Origin: Rutstroemia sp. NJR-2017a BVV2
Lineage: Eukaryota > Ascomycota > Leotiomycetes > Helotiales > Rutstroemiaceae
Length of the DNA: 64,000 nt
Assembly: GCA_002946415.1 (NCBI GenBank)
Contig: NJPS01000042.1
Coordinates: 469,263 to 533,262 of the forward strand
Direction of reading: 5' to 3'
A program made the position numbers and the translations under genes. Within the stretch, counting starts at the first letter, position 1; each line of letters opens with the position of its first letter. Positions 44,668 to 57,100 of the stretch are shown one piece after another. The notes under the pieces were generated by a model. It was not told where the DNA came from. It ran no database searches and saw nothing but the letters and a program-made list of their open reading frames with translations.

Positions 44668-44818
44668 ATATTTCAAAATAGTTAAATATAGTGAAATCAT
44701 ATTATGAATTACTGTAATATAAAGTCTAGAAGTTATTATATAATATTTTGAAATCACAATATAATTTATAATTATATAATTAATATAATTTTATTTTAAG
44801 AAATGAAATAATATTATA

Positions 44819-44848
44819 ATTTTTTTTTTCTTTTTTTTTTCTTTTTTT
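44819..44848. repeat. Polypyrimidine tract at 3' end of LINE fragment
   Basis: T-runs with two single C interruptions directly abut the 3' terminus of the first minus-strand LINE fragment. At this end the other copies carry TTGA units instead, so this may be a diverged tail. Confidence 0.6.
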
Positions 44849-45336
44849 AATAATCTTTTTAAATTTAAAACTATAGTAAATTGGTTAGTAGCTAATAACT
44901 AGTAGTTAAGTAGTAATAGTATTTTTAAATATATTTTTAAACTAAATAATATTAAAAGATAACAAGAAACTAATGCTAGATAATGAAAATAAAATAAAAG
45001 AAAAATGAAAATTTAATAAATCTAAGAAAATTCTAATTTAATTATTTTCTAGCTTGCAAACTAAATAATATTTTCGAGTATAAATATTTATTTTGTTTAA
45101 ATAACTAATACTAACTTCGATTCTAGAACTAGTATTAAAAAAGAATAAAAATAATAAATAATTTATAACTAATTTATCTTTTAGCTTATTTCAAGTTAAA
45201 CTAAAAAGAGAATAGATTAAAAATAAATATTTAGAAATCTCTTTAATTCTATAAATATATTTATTATTACTAGTATATTTTAATAAATATAAATATAATT
45301 TTAAATAGTTATATCTAATTTTCAACTAATAAAATA
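44849..45336 (-). mobile_element. LINE (Tad1-like) copy 1, 3' part
   Basis: Minus-strand 3' terminal fragment of the same element as copies 2 and 5. It aligns by eye with 54,370-54,878, for example the shared run ATCTTTTTRARTYTAARACTATAG and the Cys/His-domain region TAGAAATCTC / TAGAAGTCTC. Differences are mostly C to T and G to A, as RIP produces. It breaks off at TTTCAACTA, exactly where the sequence of 51,158 onward resumes, so it is one half of an element split by copy 2. Confidence 0.8.
45326..45336. repeat. Left target-site duplication of copy 2
   Basis: AACTAATAAAA here recurs at 51158-51168, on the two sides of the inserted plus-strand copy. The uninterrupted homologue at about 54,868 reads AACTAGAAGAAG, showing the word belongs to the host copy. 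This fits an 11-base (or slightly longer, decayed) duplication made by target-primed reverse transcription. Confidence 0.65.
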
Positions 45337-48300
45337 GAATAAATAAACTTATTTAAAAAAACAATTCCGAATTCAAAATTATTAAACCTAATATAAAATC
45401 TGATTATATATACTTCTATAGATCGAATCTACTAATCTACTTAGTAATATATCTACTAGTTATCAAGATATTATTATTATAGCTAAAATAGTAGATTTGA
45501 GAATTTTAATCTCCCAAAATTCTATTTAAATCGAACTTTCTTTAACCCCAATTTATCAATATATTTCTGAACTAGTTAGTAATATTATTATTCGATTCTC
45601 TCTTTTTATTAATATCGATATAAAAATAAATAATAATTCTATATTATTAACTATTTCGATTTTCAATCCAAACTTGGATATATCTAATCTAAATAAGATT
45701 TTCAATTTAGATTTACTTAATATTACTATAAATATTATTATTAGATCTAGTAGAAATATTTATTATTTTCCGAAACAAGTTAATTTCTTTACTTTTTCCA
45801 AACTAAACAAAACTATCTATTTCTTTATTATTGAACTAATTACTCTAGATTTAGTTAACATTAAAATTCTCTAGATATATAATTTATTAGTTGAAGTATA
45901 TTTGGTTACTAAATTATATAATAAACAAACTCAAATTCTCGATTTAATCGAGATATTTAGAGAATATATTAAATTAGGAAAGTTACAAAAAGTTATTAAT
46001 TAATTAGTTTTTTAGATTAATAATTTGGAATATACTATATAAAAAATCGAAGTTAAAACAAAAATAGCTAGTACTACTAATAAAGCTAATATTATAATTT
46101 TTAAAAATCCTTTTCAAATCCAATCTAATTTAATTATTATTACTACTATTTCGATTATTTCTTTAGTTAAATTATTTTCTGGATCCTCTTTTGCTTTAGT
46201 AGTATTAATAGATAATAATAGTAATTCTGGAAATTGGATTAATATTAACAAAACTATTAAAAAAGCTAAAGTTCAAAATCGAATAATTTTAGTTTGGGAT
46301 CTTGATATCCTTTTTTTAGTATTAGCTTTATAAAATATTATTAATAAAGTCTTCTTAGATAAAAATATTAAAGAATTAATAATCTCTTTGATTACTACTA
46401 CTAGTAATAAGAAGAATTTAGTAATTATTATAATTACTTCTTTTACTTCCGATTTTCTATTTAAGAAAAGAGTTATTTAAGAATATTTAATTATTTTTAA
46501 ATTATATTTAAAAGATGAATCTTAATATAAAGTAGTATTCTATAATATCCTAATTTAGAATTTTAATATACTTTATAGAATAGAGCTAATATTAGATAAA
46601 CTAAAAACTTTTAATTCTAATCTAAATTTAAAACTAATTAATATATTATATTGGTTATCTTTAGTAGAAAATCGAATTATTAAATAAGAAAGATCAATAG
46701 TAATATTCTTTATTACTAAAACAGAAGTTGAGAGATATATAAGAAACCGAATTTAGATAACTAGAATTAATATTAAAACTGAAAAGCTTTTTACTATTTC
46801 TAGATCTATTTAGTATATTAAATACCAAGGATTTAGATATTTAGCTAAATTTTGTTGAAAAAGGATCAAATATAATTTCTATAATAAACCTTATATTACT
46901 AGCTAATATTATTATTTGATTTATAATCAAAATAGCTAAAAATATTTTTATTTAATACTAAAATATATTAACTACAAAAATAATTATATTTCTATTTCTA
47001 AAGAATATGAAATATATAAAACTATTAAAGGAACTAATTTATAATTAATATAAATATTTGAATTCTCTAAATAAATCTAAATCGAAATTCAATTATAATT
47101 GAATTAGTATTATAGTTAGCTATTAAATTAAAAATCGATTTATTATTAATCCAAAAGCTTTGGATTATAAGTAAAAATCTAGATTATTTAAATAATTAAT
47201 CGATTTCTTATAATAGTTTCAATTAAATTCTTTCAACTATTATAGAAATTAAATCTCGAATATTTATTTATATCTCGAAGATCTATATATTTAGTATTAT
47301 ACTAGTTCCTTTAAATATCGATCTTGATTTACTAGTTCTATTAGTAGCTAAAGAAAATAATATATTTGAACTAGTTAATATTTATAACGAAACTAACTAA
47401 ATCGAAGGAATTTCAACTAAAATAATAGAAAGAAGTTTATTATTTAGAACTATTTCAACTAATTTATTTATTTTGAGTAATTTTAATCTTTATTATCTTT
47501 AATGAAATCTAAATAATCGAAGTAATTAAACTAGTACTAAGCTAGTTTGATAGATTAAGAAATAAAACTTAGAACTAATTAATAAATCTAAGATTATTAT
47601 ATTTTTTAGAGAAGCTAATAAATCAGTTTTAGATTTTATATTAGCTATATAAGTATTAGTTAAATATATTGATAACTAACAAATATTAGTTAATTTGGAA
47701 TTTGATTATTTATTAATTTTATTTATTATGAAAGAAAAAAGGGAGCTAGTATCTCTAAATAAACTAAAAGTAGTTAGTACTTATTTTAATATCAAATTAG
47801 TAGATTAAGAGCTATTTTCAGATTATTTAATCAAAATTATAAAAGAATTGATTATTCTAACTAGTTCTTTTTCTAATTTTACTTAGTTAAACTTGAAATT
47901 AGATAAAGTTATATAAAATTATCTAGAATTGATTAGTTCGGAACTATCTTTATTAGTTTAGCTAATAATTAGTAAAACTATTTCCAAGATTAAACCTAAT
48001 CTAAAAATAAAATCTTAGTAGATTCTAGAACTAAAAGAGTTAAAGAAATCGATATTACTAATTCAGAGAAAATTAAAAATCCAAAATAACTAAATTAGTT
48101 AAGGTTTTTATTAAAAATAGTATCGATTAATTCGGAATTAGTACTTTTTGAAGATAAAACTAGCTAAAAAGAATTATTAGAATACTTTTCTTGAAAATAA
48201 TAATTCTAAATTAATATTTAAAACTTTTAATTATACTAAATCTTATTCAAATTGATCTCTTTTAGCAATTTTAAATAAAACTAGTTTTAAAAAGAAAGAA

Positions 48301-48639
48301 GCTATTTTGAGAACTACTCTTTTTCCCCAATCTCTTAGTTCGACTAGTCCTAATTGGGAAGAGTATAAAATAATAAATTGAAGTTGGCTTAAACTAACTA
48401 ATACCGAATTAGTACTAGCTTGCTCAACTAAAATCAAAGGGAAAATACTAAGATTTAATATAATTATTCAAGAAATTATCAATAAAACTTATTTAACTAT
48501 TTCTAAGATATTTTATAAAGTTTTTGTTTATCTAATCGATTTTGGATATTATTCTCGATACTAGAGATAAGTAACTAGAACTATTTTCAAAAAACTAGTT
48601 AAATCTAACTATTTAGTTTCAAAAACTTATAAAGTAATC

Positions 48640-48930
48640 TTATTTCTTAACTATTTAGATAAAATAAATAAGAGAATACTAACAAAAAAACTAGATTATT
48701 TAGTTAAAACAACTAGTTTGCTATATAACTCCCAAATTAGTAGAAAATTTAAAAAATCAATTATCAATATCGGATTATTATTAGTAAATAAGGTTCAAGA
48801 AAATTATTTAAAAGGATATAAAATATCGATTTTATTTTTGGATATTAAAAGAGTTTTTAACTATATCTCAAAAAACCAGTTATTAGTTATTTTAAAAAGA
48901 TTAAAATTACTAATTAGCTTAATTATTTGA
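48640..48930 (+). pseudogene. Reverse transcriptase remnant, LINE copy 2
   Basis: A short surviving frame (from 48,718) reads LLYNSQISRKFKKSIINIGL followed by KISILFLDIKRVFNYISKNQ, equivalent to the RT core of non-LTR elements (the FLDIxxAFDxxxxxxL motif, here with the catalytic Asp retained but AFD changed to VFN). Comparison with copy 5 shows G to A changes that altered residues. Flanking frames are full of TAA and TAG stops. Non-functional. Confidence 0.8.
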
Positions 48931-50625
48931 ATTAGTTACTTTTTGGAATACTAACTACTTTATTTAAATTTCGATAACCAAATTAAGCAATTTCAATCTA
49001 TTTTAACTAATATCTCTTAGAATAGTTCAATTTTATTAATTCTCTTTTTAATTTATATTAAAAAGCTTTTTCTATCGATTTCTATCTCAATCTGATTATA
49101 TATAGATGATATCGTACTAGCTACTAACTCAATTAGTTTCAAAAAGAACTATAAGATCTTAGAAAGAGAAGTTAGTAAATTATATATTTTAAGAGAAACT
49201 AATAATATCGAATTCGATTTAATAAAAACAAAGTTAATTTATTTTTTCGAAAGTAAACAAAGAACTATTGAAACTAATTCAGTTAATTTATCGAATAATC
49301 AATTAATATAACTCTCAAAAGTAGTGAAATAACTAGATATCTAATTTGATAATATTTTAAACTTTAACTAATATATCTTAATTAGAATTAGTTAAACTAA
49401 ATCAGCTTTTTTGAGAGCTAATTAACTAGTTAATATCGAAAATGGACTTTCATCTTTGGTAATATATTAATTATATATTACTTATATTACTAGTATCTCA
49501 GATTATAAATTCCTTATATAGTAGAAAGAATAAATTAAATTTAAAACTTAATTCCAATATTTACAAAATTTAGTTTTTCGGAAAATTCTTGAAGTATTTA
49601 GAATTAATCTAATAGTTTCTATAAAAGTAGAAACTATATTAGTATCTTTCTAAACTTGTTTAAATACTATTAGTTATTAATATATATTTAGAATTTTTAA
49701 AATAGTTGAAAATCATTCAATTTTCAAAGAAATTTAAGCTAAATCGAAAACTAATAATTAGTTCTAGGATTATTCAGTACCAACTCAAAAAGAACTAGCT
49801 AAAATAATTTAAATAAAGCGAATTAGATATTTAATATATTTATTAGTTCACTTTCAGTATTTGGAATTAATTAGTTCTTTTAAATTTCTATCTTAAGTAA
49901 CTATTCTTTATTCGGTTGAAATTAGTAAATTATCTAAAGAATTAGAAGTTGAAAATTATAAAAACTTAGTTATTTTGCTAGCCCCGAACCAATACTTAAT
50001 TTATATAGATAAATCAGAACTAATAGATTAAAAAAGAATTAGAATCGATCTAGTTCTTTTTAATTCTAACTAGGAGCTAATTTAGGGATCTAGCTGGAAT
50101 ATTAGAACTAATCAGCTAGTTTATAATAGCGAACTAACCAGAATAGTCGAAGGAATTAAGCTAGTAAGCAAAATAGCTCAAAAAGATCAAAAATTCACTA
50201 TTTTCTTAGATAATCAAATTACTTTATAAAGGTTAAAATTACTTAGTGATAAACTAGAGCAAAATCAAGTAGTACTAGTATATGAAGCTAGCCGAGAAAT
50301 AGTTAGAAAAGAAGCTAAAATCAAATTAGTTTAGATTCTAGACTATTTCGAGATACTAAATAACGAAAAAGTGGATCTACTAATTAAATTGGAGACTAAA
50401 ATAGATCTAGTAATCTAAATAACTAGTCTCAATTATTTAGGAATTCAAATTAAGTAAATTAAAAATTAGAAGTAATCAGAATCTCTTTTAAAAACTTTGG
50501 AAACTATATCGGAAACTAGCTTGTTTAGCTCGATTAGTTATTTAAAAATTTTTAAATTTATTTCTCGAAATCATATCTAAATCCCAAATTCGACTAAAAG
50601 AGCTATTATTAGTATCTTCTTCTAG

Positions 50626-50913
50626 TTGAAAATTAGATATAGTTATTTAAAATCATATTTATATTTATTAGGATATATTAGTACTAATAAATATATTTAT
50701 GGAGCAAAAGAGATCTCTGAATACTTACTTTTAAGTTGTTTTCATTTTAGTTTAGCTCAGAGTAAGCTAAAAGATAAATTAGTTACAAATTATTTATTAC
50801 TTCTATTTCTTCTTAATACTATCTCCAGAATCGAAGCTAGTATCGCTTATTTAAACGAGATAAAAATTTGTATCCGAAAATATCATCTAGCTCGAGAGCT
50901 AGTTGAGGATTAG
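50626..50913 (+). pseudogene. C-terminal Cys/His domain of LINE polyprotein, copy 2
   Basis: Frame of 95 codons aligning over its whole length with the minus-strand frame 54,866-54,579 (MKIRYSYLKSYLYLLGY vs MKIRYSYLKLYLYLLEY; ending YHLARELVED vs YHLARELVDD). In active elements this region is a CCHC-type zinc-binding end (C-G-A-x-E-T-x-x-H-L-L-L-x-C); here the first Cys residues have been changed to Tyr, as expected from G to A mutation. Confidence 0.8.
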
Positions 50914-51131
50914 ATTGGATATTTAAATTGGAATGATTTTATTTTCATTTTTATCAAATTGATATTTTCATTATTTTAGTTATTTTCATTTACTAGAACT
51001 AGTTCCTTACTATCTCTTGATACTATTTAGCTTAAAAATATATTTAAACACTATTTATATTTAGCTGCTAGCGGCCTTTAGCTGCTAGCTGACCTACTAT
51101 AATCTTAGACTCAAAAAGGTTGTTAAAATAA

Positions 51132-51157
51132 TAAATCAATCAATCAATCAATCAATT
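51132..51157 (+). repeat. TCAA tetranucleotide tail of LINE copy 2
   Basis: Six TCAA/AATC units at the 3' end of the plus-strand element. The mirror tail TTGA is found at the 3' end of the minus-strand copy 5. Several fungal LINEs end in such short tandem repeats instead of poly(A). Confidence 0.85.
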
Positions 51158-51168
51158 AACTAATAAAA
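51158..51168. repeat. Right target-site duplication of copy 2
   Basis: AACTAATAAAA, the partner of 45326-45336, immediately after the TCAA tail of copy 2. Confidence 0.65.
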
Positions 51169-51800
51169 GATATTAATAATAATTCTTTTAATCGATTTTG
51201 AGATTTAGATTCGATTTCGAAAAGAAAGTTTAAAAAATTTTAAATAATTAATTAAATTAAGCGAAATAATTTCTAAAATTTTGAGAAAATATAAAAATTA
51301 TTTCTGATTTTTTATTTACTTAATTTAAATTTCTAAATAGTTAAAAATAATTATATTAATTAAGAAATCTATTTTCGTTTCTAATTTAATTAATAAATCT
51401 ATTTTTTCGTTATTTAATATCTCGAAATAACTTAGAATTTAAACTAGTTTGATTTTAGATTTTTTTTTTCAATTATTTTTTAATTAACTTTATAAATTAA
51501 TATTATTTAGTTTTATTTAGATTTATTATTAAATAATTTTAATCTTTATAAAATAATTTGATTATCCAAGAAAATAATAAATTCTTAATTTTTTTAAATT
51601 TTTTTATTTACTAACTTAATTTTTTTAATTATTCCAATTAATTCACTATTATAAATTAACTAATTAGTTTTAATATTCTAATTAAACTTCTAAATTAACT
51701 TCTAATTAAAGTTAAAAAAAACTAAACTAATTCTAATTCTTTTTTGGTTTATTAATTCTAATTTATTTATATAGATTAAATATTGATTCGAAATTAATAA
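51158..51800 (-). mobile_element. LINE copy 1, second half
   Basis: Continuation of copy 1 after the inserted copy 2. The sequence from AACTAATAAAAGATATT aligns with copy 5 from 54,868 onward (TTCTTTTAATCG vs CTCTTTTAGTCG; GATTTAGATTCGATTTCG vs GATTTGGATATGATTTCG) and runs through the RNase H region to about TATTGATTCGAAATTAA, equivalent to TACTGGTTCGGGGCTAG at 55,499. There the similarity stops, so the minus-strand copy was 5'-truncated, as is usual for LINEs. Transitions dominate the differences. Confidence 0.75.
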
Positions 51801-53349
51801 AATAATTATTAGAAATATAAAAAAGAAATTCGAAGATCTAAATATTAATAATCTATATAAAAAGAATAATAAAGATTAATTGAATAAGAAATAGAATTCT
51901 TATTTTAAAAGATCTTAATATAAAAAATAATAAAAAAGAAAGAAGATTAATAATAATTAATTTGTTTTTAATTAGAACTCTATATTTAGATTCTGATAAT
52001 ATTACTATTATATTATAATATTTTTATAATTCTCTATTAATAAACTTTAATATATTAATTATTTCTAAACTTATTATAAAATAATAGTTTGTTATAAGAA
52101 TATTACTATATCGAATTTAAGAAGAAATTATAATAAAAATATAAAGAATTAAAACTATATTACTAATTAAATAAAATCTATTAATAGAATTATCGGTTTT
52201 CAAGATTTAATTAATATTAATTATATAAAAAAAGGAAAATAATTTTAATAATTCTAATATATTAATAAATCCTTTTAATAAAGAAAACTAAAAAAGTAAA
52301 ATAAAAGATATCTAATTAATATAGAAAATAATCTAGTTAATAATCTAATAAGAGATAGTTATAGAAACCAAACTAATAATATTATAAAAGACTTTTAATA
52401 AAATAAAAAAATATAAAGAAATATTTATAGAAAAGTAATAAAGAGAGAATATATTTATAAAAAAATAAAAATAAAAAATATTTTTGAAAATAGAAATTAT
52501 AAACTTAAAAATAAAAGAAAAGTAAGAAATAATAATAAAATAGATATAATAAAAACAATATATAACTGATATATTAGAATTAGTAAATAAATAATCTATA
52601 TAATTATATATCAATTCTATTCTTTTTTCGATCTATTAATAAATATCTAAAATAAAAAACTTATTCTAATATAATAAAAAAATTTATTAAGAAACTTATA
52701 TATTTTTTAACTAAATAGAAGATAAATAATAAATAAATTATAATCTAATATAGATTACTAATAAAGATAAAATCAATTATTATATCCAATATTTCGATAT
52801 AATCCTAAAAAAGATATAATATATATAAAAATAAAAAATAAAAAGAAGAGAATCGATATAAAAAGAATTTATAGAATATATAATAGATTTAATAATAGAT
52901 AGTAATAATCGAATATTTAGTATATCTATTATATATAAGAAAATCTAATAAAGATCAAAATAGTTTATTATTGATTTTATTATTTATTTAAATAATATAA
53001 AATATAAACTAGATATAACTAACTTAAATAAGAAAAAAAAGAAGTTTTTTTACAAAACTAGATTTTAAATTATAAAAGAGAATTATCTAATATAATAAAG
53101 TCTTTATAATTAGATAAGATTTTATTAATTTAATATAAAGATTAGAGAAAGTAAATAATATCTTTCAGAATAATAATAATTATTATTATTTAAATAGAGT
53201 TAAAAAGTTATCAATTTAGAAAACAAATAATAATTGTTTTATTAAGAAAGAGAAAATATTAATTATATTAACTAATTAGATTCTAACTAATAATAAAATA
53301 AAAAGTAAAAAAAGATATTATAATTATATAAATTCAAAAAGAAGAAAAA
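51801..53349. other. Unresolved AT-rich stretch
   Basis: About 1.5 kb of extremely AT-rich sequence between the end of LINE copy 1 and the start of copy 4. Translation in six frames gives only Asn/Lys/Ile/Tyr-rich pieces broken by stops. I could not match it by eye to the LINE or to any other family. It may be a decayed second transposon type or flanking DNA reached by RIP. Confidence 0.4.
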
Positions 53350-54343
53350 ATATTTGAAAAAACAATTCCGAATTCAAAATTATCAAATCTAATATAAAAT
53401 CCAACTATATATATTTTTATAGATCGAATCTATTAATTTACTTAGTAATATATTTACTAGTTATCGAGATATTATTATTATAGCTAAAATAATAGATTTA
53501 GGAATTTCAATTTTCTAAAATCTTATCTAAATCAAATTTCCTTCAATCTTAATTTATTAATATATTTCTAGATTTATTAGTAATATTATTATTTGATCTT
53601 TTCTTTTTATTAATATCAATATAGAAATAAATAATAATTCTATATTACTAATTATTTCGATTTTCAATCTAAACTTGGATATATCTAGTTTAAATAAGAT
53701 TTTCAATTTGGATTTATTTAATATTATTACAAATACTATTATTAAATCTAGTAGAAATATCTATTATTTTCTGAAATAAACTAATTTCTTTACTTTTGTT
53801 AAATTAAGCAAAATTATTTGTTTCTCTACTATTGAACTAATTATTTTGGATCTAGCTAATATTAAAATTCTCTAAATATATGATTTATTAGTTGAAGTAT
53901 ATTTAGCTACTAAATTATATAATAAATAAATTCAAATTCTCGATTTAATTAAGATATTTAGAAAATATACTAAATTAAGAAAACTATAAAAGATTACTAA
54001 TTAATTAGTTTCTTAGATTAATAATTTGGAATATATTATATAAAAAATCGAAGCTAAAACAAAAGTAGCTAATACTATTAATAAAACTAATATTATAATT
54101 CTTAAAAACTCTTTTCAAATTCAATCTAACTCGATTATTAATATTATTACTTTGATTATTTTTTCAACTAAATTATCTTCTAGATCCTTTTTTGTTTTAA
54201 TAATATTAATAAATAATAATAGTAATCTTGGAAACTAAATTAGTATTAATAAAACTACTAAAAAAACTAAAATCCAAAATCGATTAATTTTGATTTAAGA
54301 TCTTAATATTCCTTTCTTAGTATTAACTTTACAAAATACTATT
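53350..54343 (+). mobile_element. LINE copy 4, 5' part, interrupted by copy 5
   Basis: Plus-strand 5' end of the LINE, alignable by eye with copy 2 from 45,352 to about 46,345 (both begin AACAATTCCGAATTCAAAATTAT; both contain CTTGGATATATCTA). It stops at TTTACAAAATACTATT, where the TTGA tail of the minus-strand copy 5 begins. The remainder of copy 4 should lie beyond the other end of copy 5, outside or at the far end of the nested block. Confidence 0.8.
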
Positions 54344-54362
54344 GATTGATTGATTGATTTAT
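54344..54362 (-). repeat. TTGA tandem tail of LINE copy 5
   Basis: Four TTGA units at the 3' end of the minus-strand element, the reverse complement of the TCAA tail of copy 2; it marks the insertion point within copy 4. Confidence 0.85.
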
Positions 54363-54578
54363 CATTTTAACGATCTTTTTGAGTCTAAGACTATAGTAGG
54401 TTGGCTAGCGGCTAAAGGCTATTAGCAGTTAAATATAAATAATATTTAAATATATTTTAAGCTAAATAGTATCAAGAGATGGTGAGGAACTAGTTCTAGT
54501 AAATGAAAATAACTAAAATAATGAAAATATCAATTTGATAAAAATGAAAATAAAATCATTCCAATTTAAATATCCAAA

Positions 54579-54866
54579 CTAATCATCAACTAGCTCTCGA
54601 GCTAGATGATATTTTCGAGTACAAATTTTTGTCTTGCTTAAATAAGCGATGCTAGCTTCGATTCCGAAGATAGTATCAAAAAGAAGTAGAAGTAATAAGT
54701 AATTTATAACTAATTTATCTTTTAGCTTGATCCGAGCTAGACTAAAAAGAGAACAATTTAAAAATAAGTGTTTAGAAGTCTCTTTAGCCCTATAAATACA
54801 TTTATTATTGCTAGTATACTCTAATAAATATAAATATAATTTTAAATAACTATATCTGATTTTCAA
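54579..54866 (-). pseudogene. C-terminal Cys/His domain of LINE polyprotein, copy 5
   Basis: 95-codon surviving frame. It reads TSNNKCIYRAKETSKHLFLN then CSLFSLARIKLKDKL, keeping one Cys before the AKET motif, the His in KHLFLNC and the last Cys. This is the zinc-binding end found in Tad1- and I-clade polyproteins. The copy 2 homologue at 50,626 has lost more of these residues. Confidence 0.8.
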
Positions 54867-54999
54867 CTAGAAGAAGGTACTAGTAGTAGCTCTTTTAGTC
54901 GAATTTGGGATTTGGATATGATTTCGAGAAGTAGGTTTAAAAATTCTTAAATAACTAGTCGAGCTAAGTAAGCTAGTTTCCGATATAGTTTCCAAAGTT

Positions 55000-55631
55000 T
55001 TTAAAAGAGATTCTGATTACTTCTGATTTTTAATTCGCTTAATTTGAGTTCCCAAGTAGTTGAGACTAGTTGTTTGGGTTATCGGGTCCATTTTAGTCCC
55101 CGATTTGGCTAGTAGATTTGCTTTTTCGTTGCCTAATACCTCGGAATAGCTTGGAATCTAAGCTAATTTGATTTTAGCTCCTCTTCTGATTATTTCTCGG
55201 CTAGCTTTATATACTAGTACTACTTGATTTTGCCTTGGTTTATCACTAAGTGATTTTAACCTTTGTAAAACAGTTTGATTATCTGAGAAAATAGTGAATT
55301 CTTGATCTTTTTGAACTATTTCATTTATAAGCTTGATCCCTTCGGCTATTTCGGCTAATTGGCTGTTATAGATTAGCTGACTAGTCCCAATATTCCAGCT
55401 AGATCCCTAGATTAGCTCCTAGTTGGAGTTGAAAAGAGCTAGATCGATTTCGATCCCTTTTTGATCTACTAGTTCAGAACCATTAGTATAGACTGAGTAC
55501 TGGTTCGGGGCTAGCAAAATAGCCGAGTTTTTATGATTTTCAGTTTCTAGTTCCTTAGATAGCTTACTAATTTCGATCGTATAAAGAGTAATAGTCCAGA
55601 GTGGAAATTTGAAAGAACTAATCGATTCCAA
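55000..55631 (-). pseudogene. RNase H domain remnant, LINE copy 5
   Basis: The frame beginning at 55,631 contains LAPNQYSVYTNGSELVDQKG, the first strand of LINE RNase H (normally YTDGS; the catalytic Asp is Asn here, a G to A change). The remaining catalytic region runs to about 55,000 with in-frame stops. Confidence 0.75.
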
Positions 55632-55899
55632 ATACTGAAACTAAACTAGTAGATATATTAAATATCTAATTTGCTTGGTTTAGGTTATTTTGGTAATTTC
55701 CTTTTGGGTAGATGCTAAATAGTCTTGAAAATAGCAATTAGCCTTCAGTTTAGCCTAGATTTCTTTAAAGATTAAGTAGTTTTCTACTATTTTGAGAGCT
55801 CGGAGTATGTATTGGCGACTAGCGGTGTTTAAGTAAGTTTGGGGAGATGCTAAAGTAGCTTCTACCTCTATAGGGATTATTGGACTAGTCCTGAACACC

Positions 55900-57100
55900 T
55901 CTAGTATCCTCTGTAGTACCAAATTTTGTAAGTATTGAAATTGACTTTTAAATTTAACTTGTTCTTTCCACTATATAGGGAACCTATAGTCTGAGATACT
56001 AGTAATGCAAGCAAGGTATAGTTGGTATATAGTATAAGGTAAAAGTCTATTTTCCGTATTAGCTAGCTGATTAGTTCTTAAGAAAGCTGATTTAGTTTAG
56101 CTAATTCTAGTTAAAATATATTTATTAAAATATAAAGTATTGTCAAACCAGATTCCTAGCTATTTCACTACTTTTGAGGATTGTATTGACTGATTATTCG
56201 GTAATTTGACCGAATTAGTCTCAGTAGTAGCTTATTTATTCCCGAAAAAATGAATTAGTTCGGTTTTAGCTAAATCAAACTTAATATTACTTGCTTCTTC
56301 TAGGATATATAACTTGTTAGCTTCTCTTTCCAAAATTTTGCAGTTCTTTTTAAAGCTAGTTGAGCTAGTTACTAATATGATATCGTTTATATATAACTAG
56401 ATTGAAGTAGAAATCGATGGAAATAGCTCTTTTATATAAATTAAAAAGAGAATTGGTGAGATTAGGCTACCTTAGGGAATACTAGTTGAAATAGATTGAA
56501 AATCCTCAATTTGACTATCAAAGCTTAAACAAAGTAGCTGGTCCTCCAGAAAGTGATTAGTCTAAGCAATAAAATTAATTGGAAGTTTTAATCTTTTTAA
56601 AATAGCTAAGAGTTGATTTTTTGAGATATAATCGAAAGCTCCTTTAATATCCAAAAATAAAATAGATATTTTATAGCCTTTTAAATAATTTTCTTGAACC
56701 TTATTTGCTAGTAATAGCCCGATATCAATAGCTGATTTTTTAAGTCTTCTGCTAATTTGAGAGTTGTATAGCAAGCTAGTAGTCTCGGCTAAATAGTTTA
56801 ATCTTTTTGCTAGTATTCTTTCGCTAATTTTGCTTAAACAGTTCAAAAGTGAAATCATTCTATAAGCTTTTGAGACTAAATAGTCAGGTTTAGTTAGTTT
56901 TTTAAGAATAGTTCTAGTTGTTTGCCGCCAGTATCGAGGGTGATAACCAAGGTCGATTAAGTAAGCAAAAACCTTATAAAATATTTCCGGAATAGCTAAA
57001 TAAGCTTTATTGATAATTTCTTAAGTAATTCTATCTGAATTAGAAGTTTTTCCTTTGATTTTAACTGAACAAGCTAGTATTAATTCGGTATTAGCAAGCT
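55900..57100 (-). pseudogene. Reverse transcriptase remnant, LINE copy 5
   Basis: Best preserved RT of the block. The frame 56,858-56,562 reads MISLLNCLSKISERILAKRL, then SQISRRLKKSAIDIGLLLAN and ISILFLDIKGAFDYISKNQL, the classical non-LTR blocks (fingers SLLNxxxKxxExxLxxRL and catalytic FLDIxxAFD). About 460 bases further on, near 56,380-56,400, LYINDI corresponds to the second catalytic box (YxDD). In-frame stops separate the segments, so it cannot be translated as a unit. Confidence 0.85.

Larger units (their letters stand above)
45352..51157 (+). mobile_element. LINE (Tad1-like) copy 2, nearly full length
   Basis: About 5.8 kb, plus strand, RIP-degraded but complete in layout. A shared 5' start ATTTRAAAAAACAATTCC is also found at copy 4. 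The gag-like region (about 45.5-47.0 kb) ends in a zinc knuckle remnant near 46,815-46,865. An apurinic-type endonuclease region covers about 47.1-47.6 kb, reverse transcriptase about 48.5-49.9 kb, RNase H about 50.0-50.3 kb and a terminal Cys/His domain at 50,626-50,913. The 3' end carries a TCAA-repeat tail (51,132-51,157). No long frame survives. Tad1-clade assignment rests on this domain order, the RNase H and the simple-repeat tail. Confidence 0.85.
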
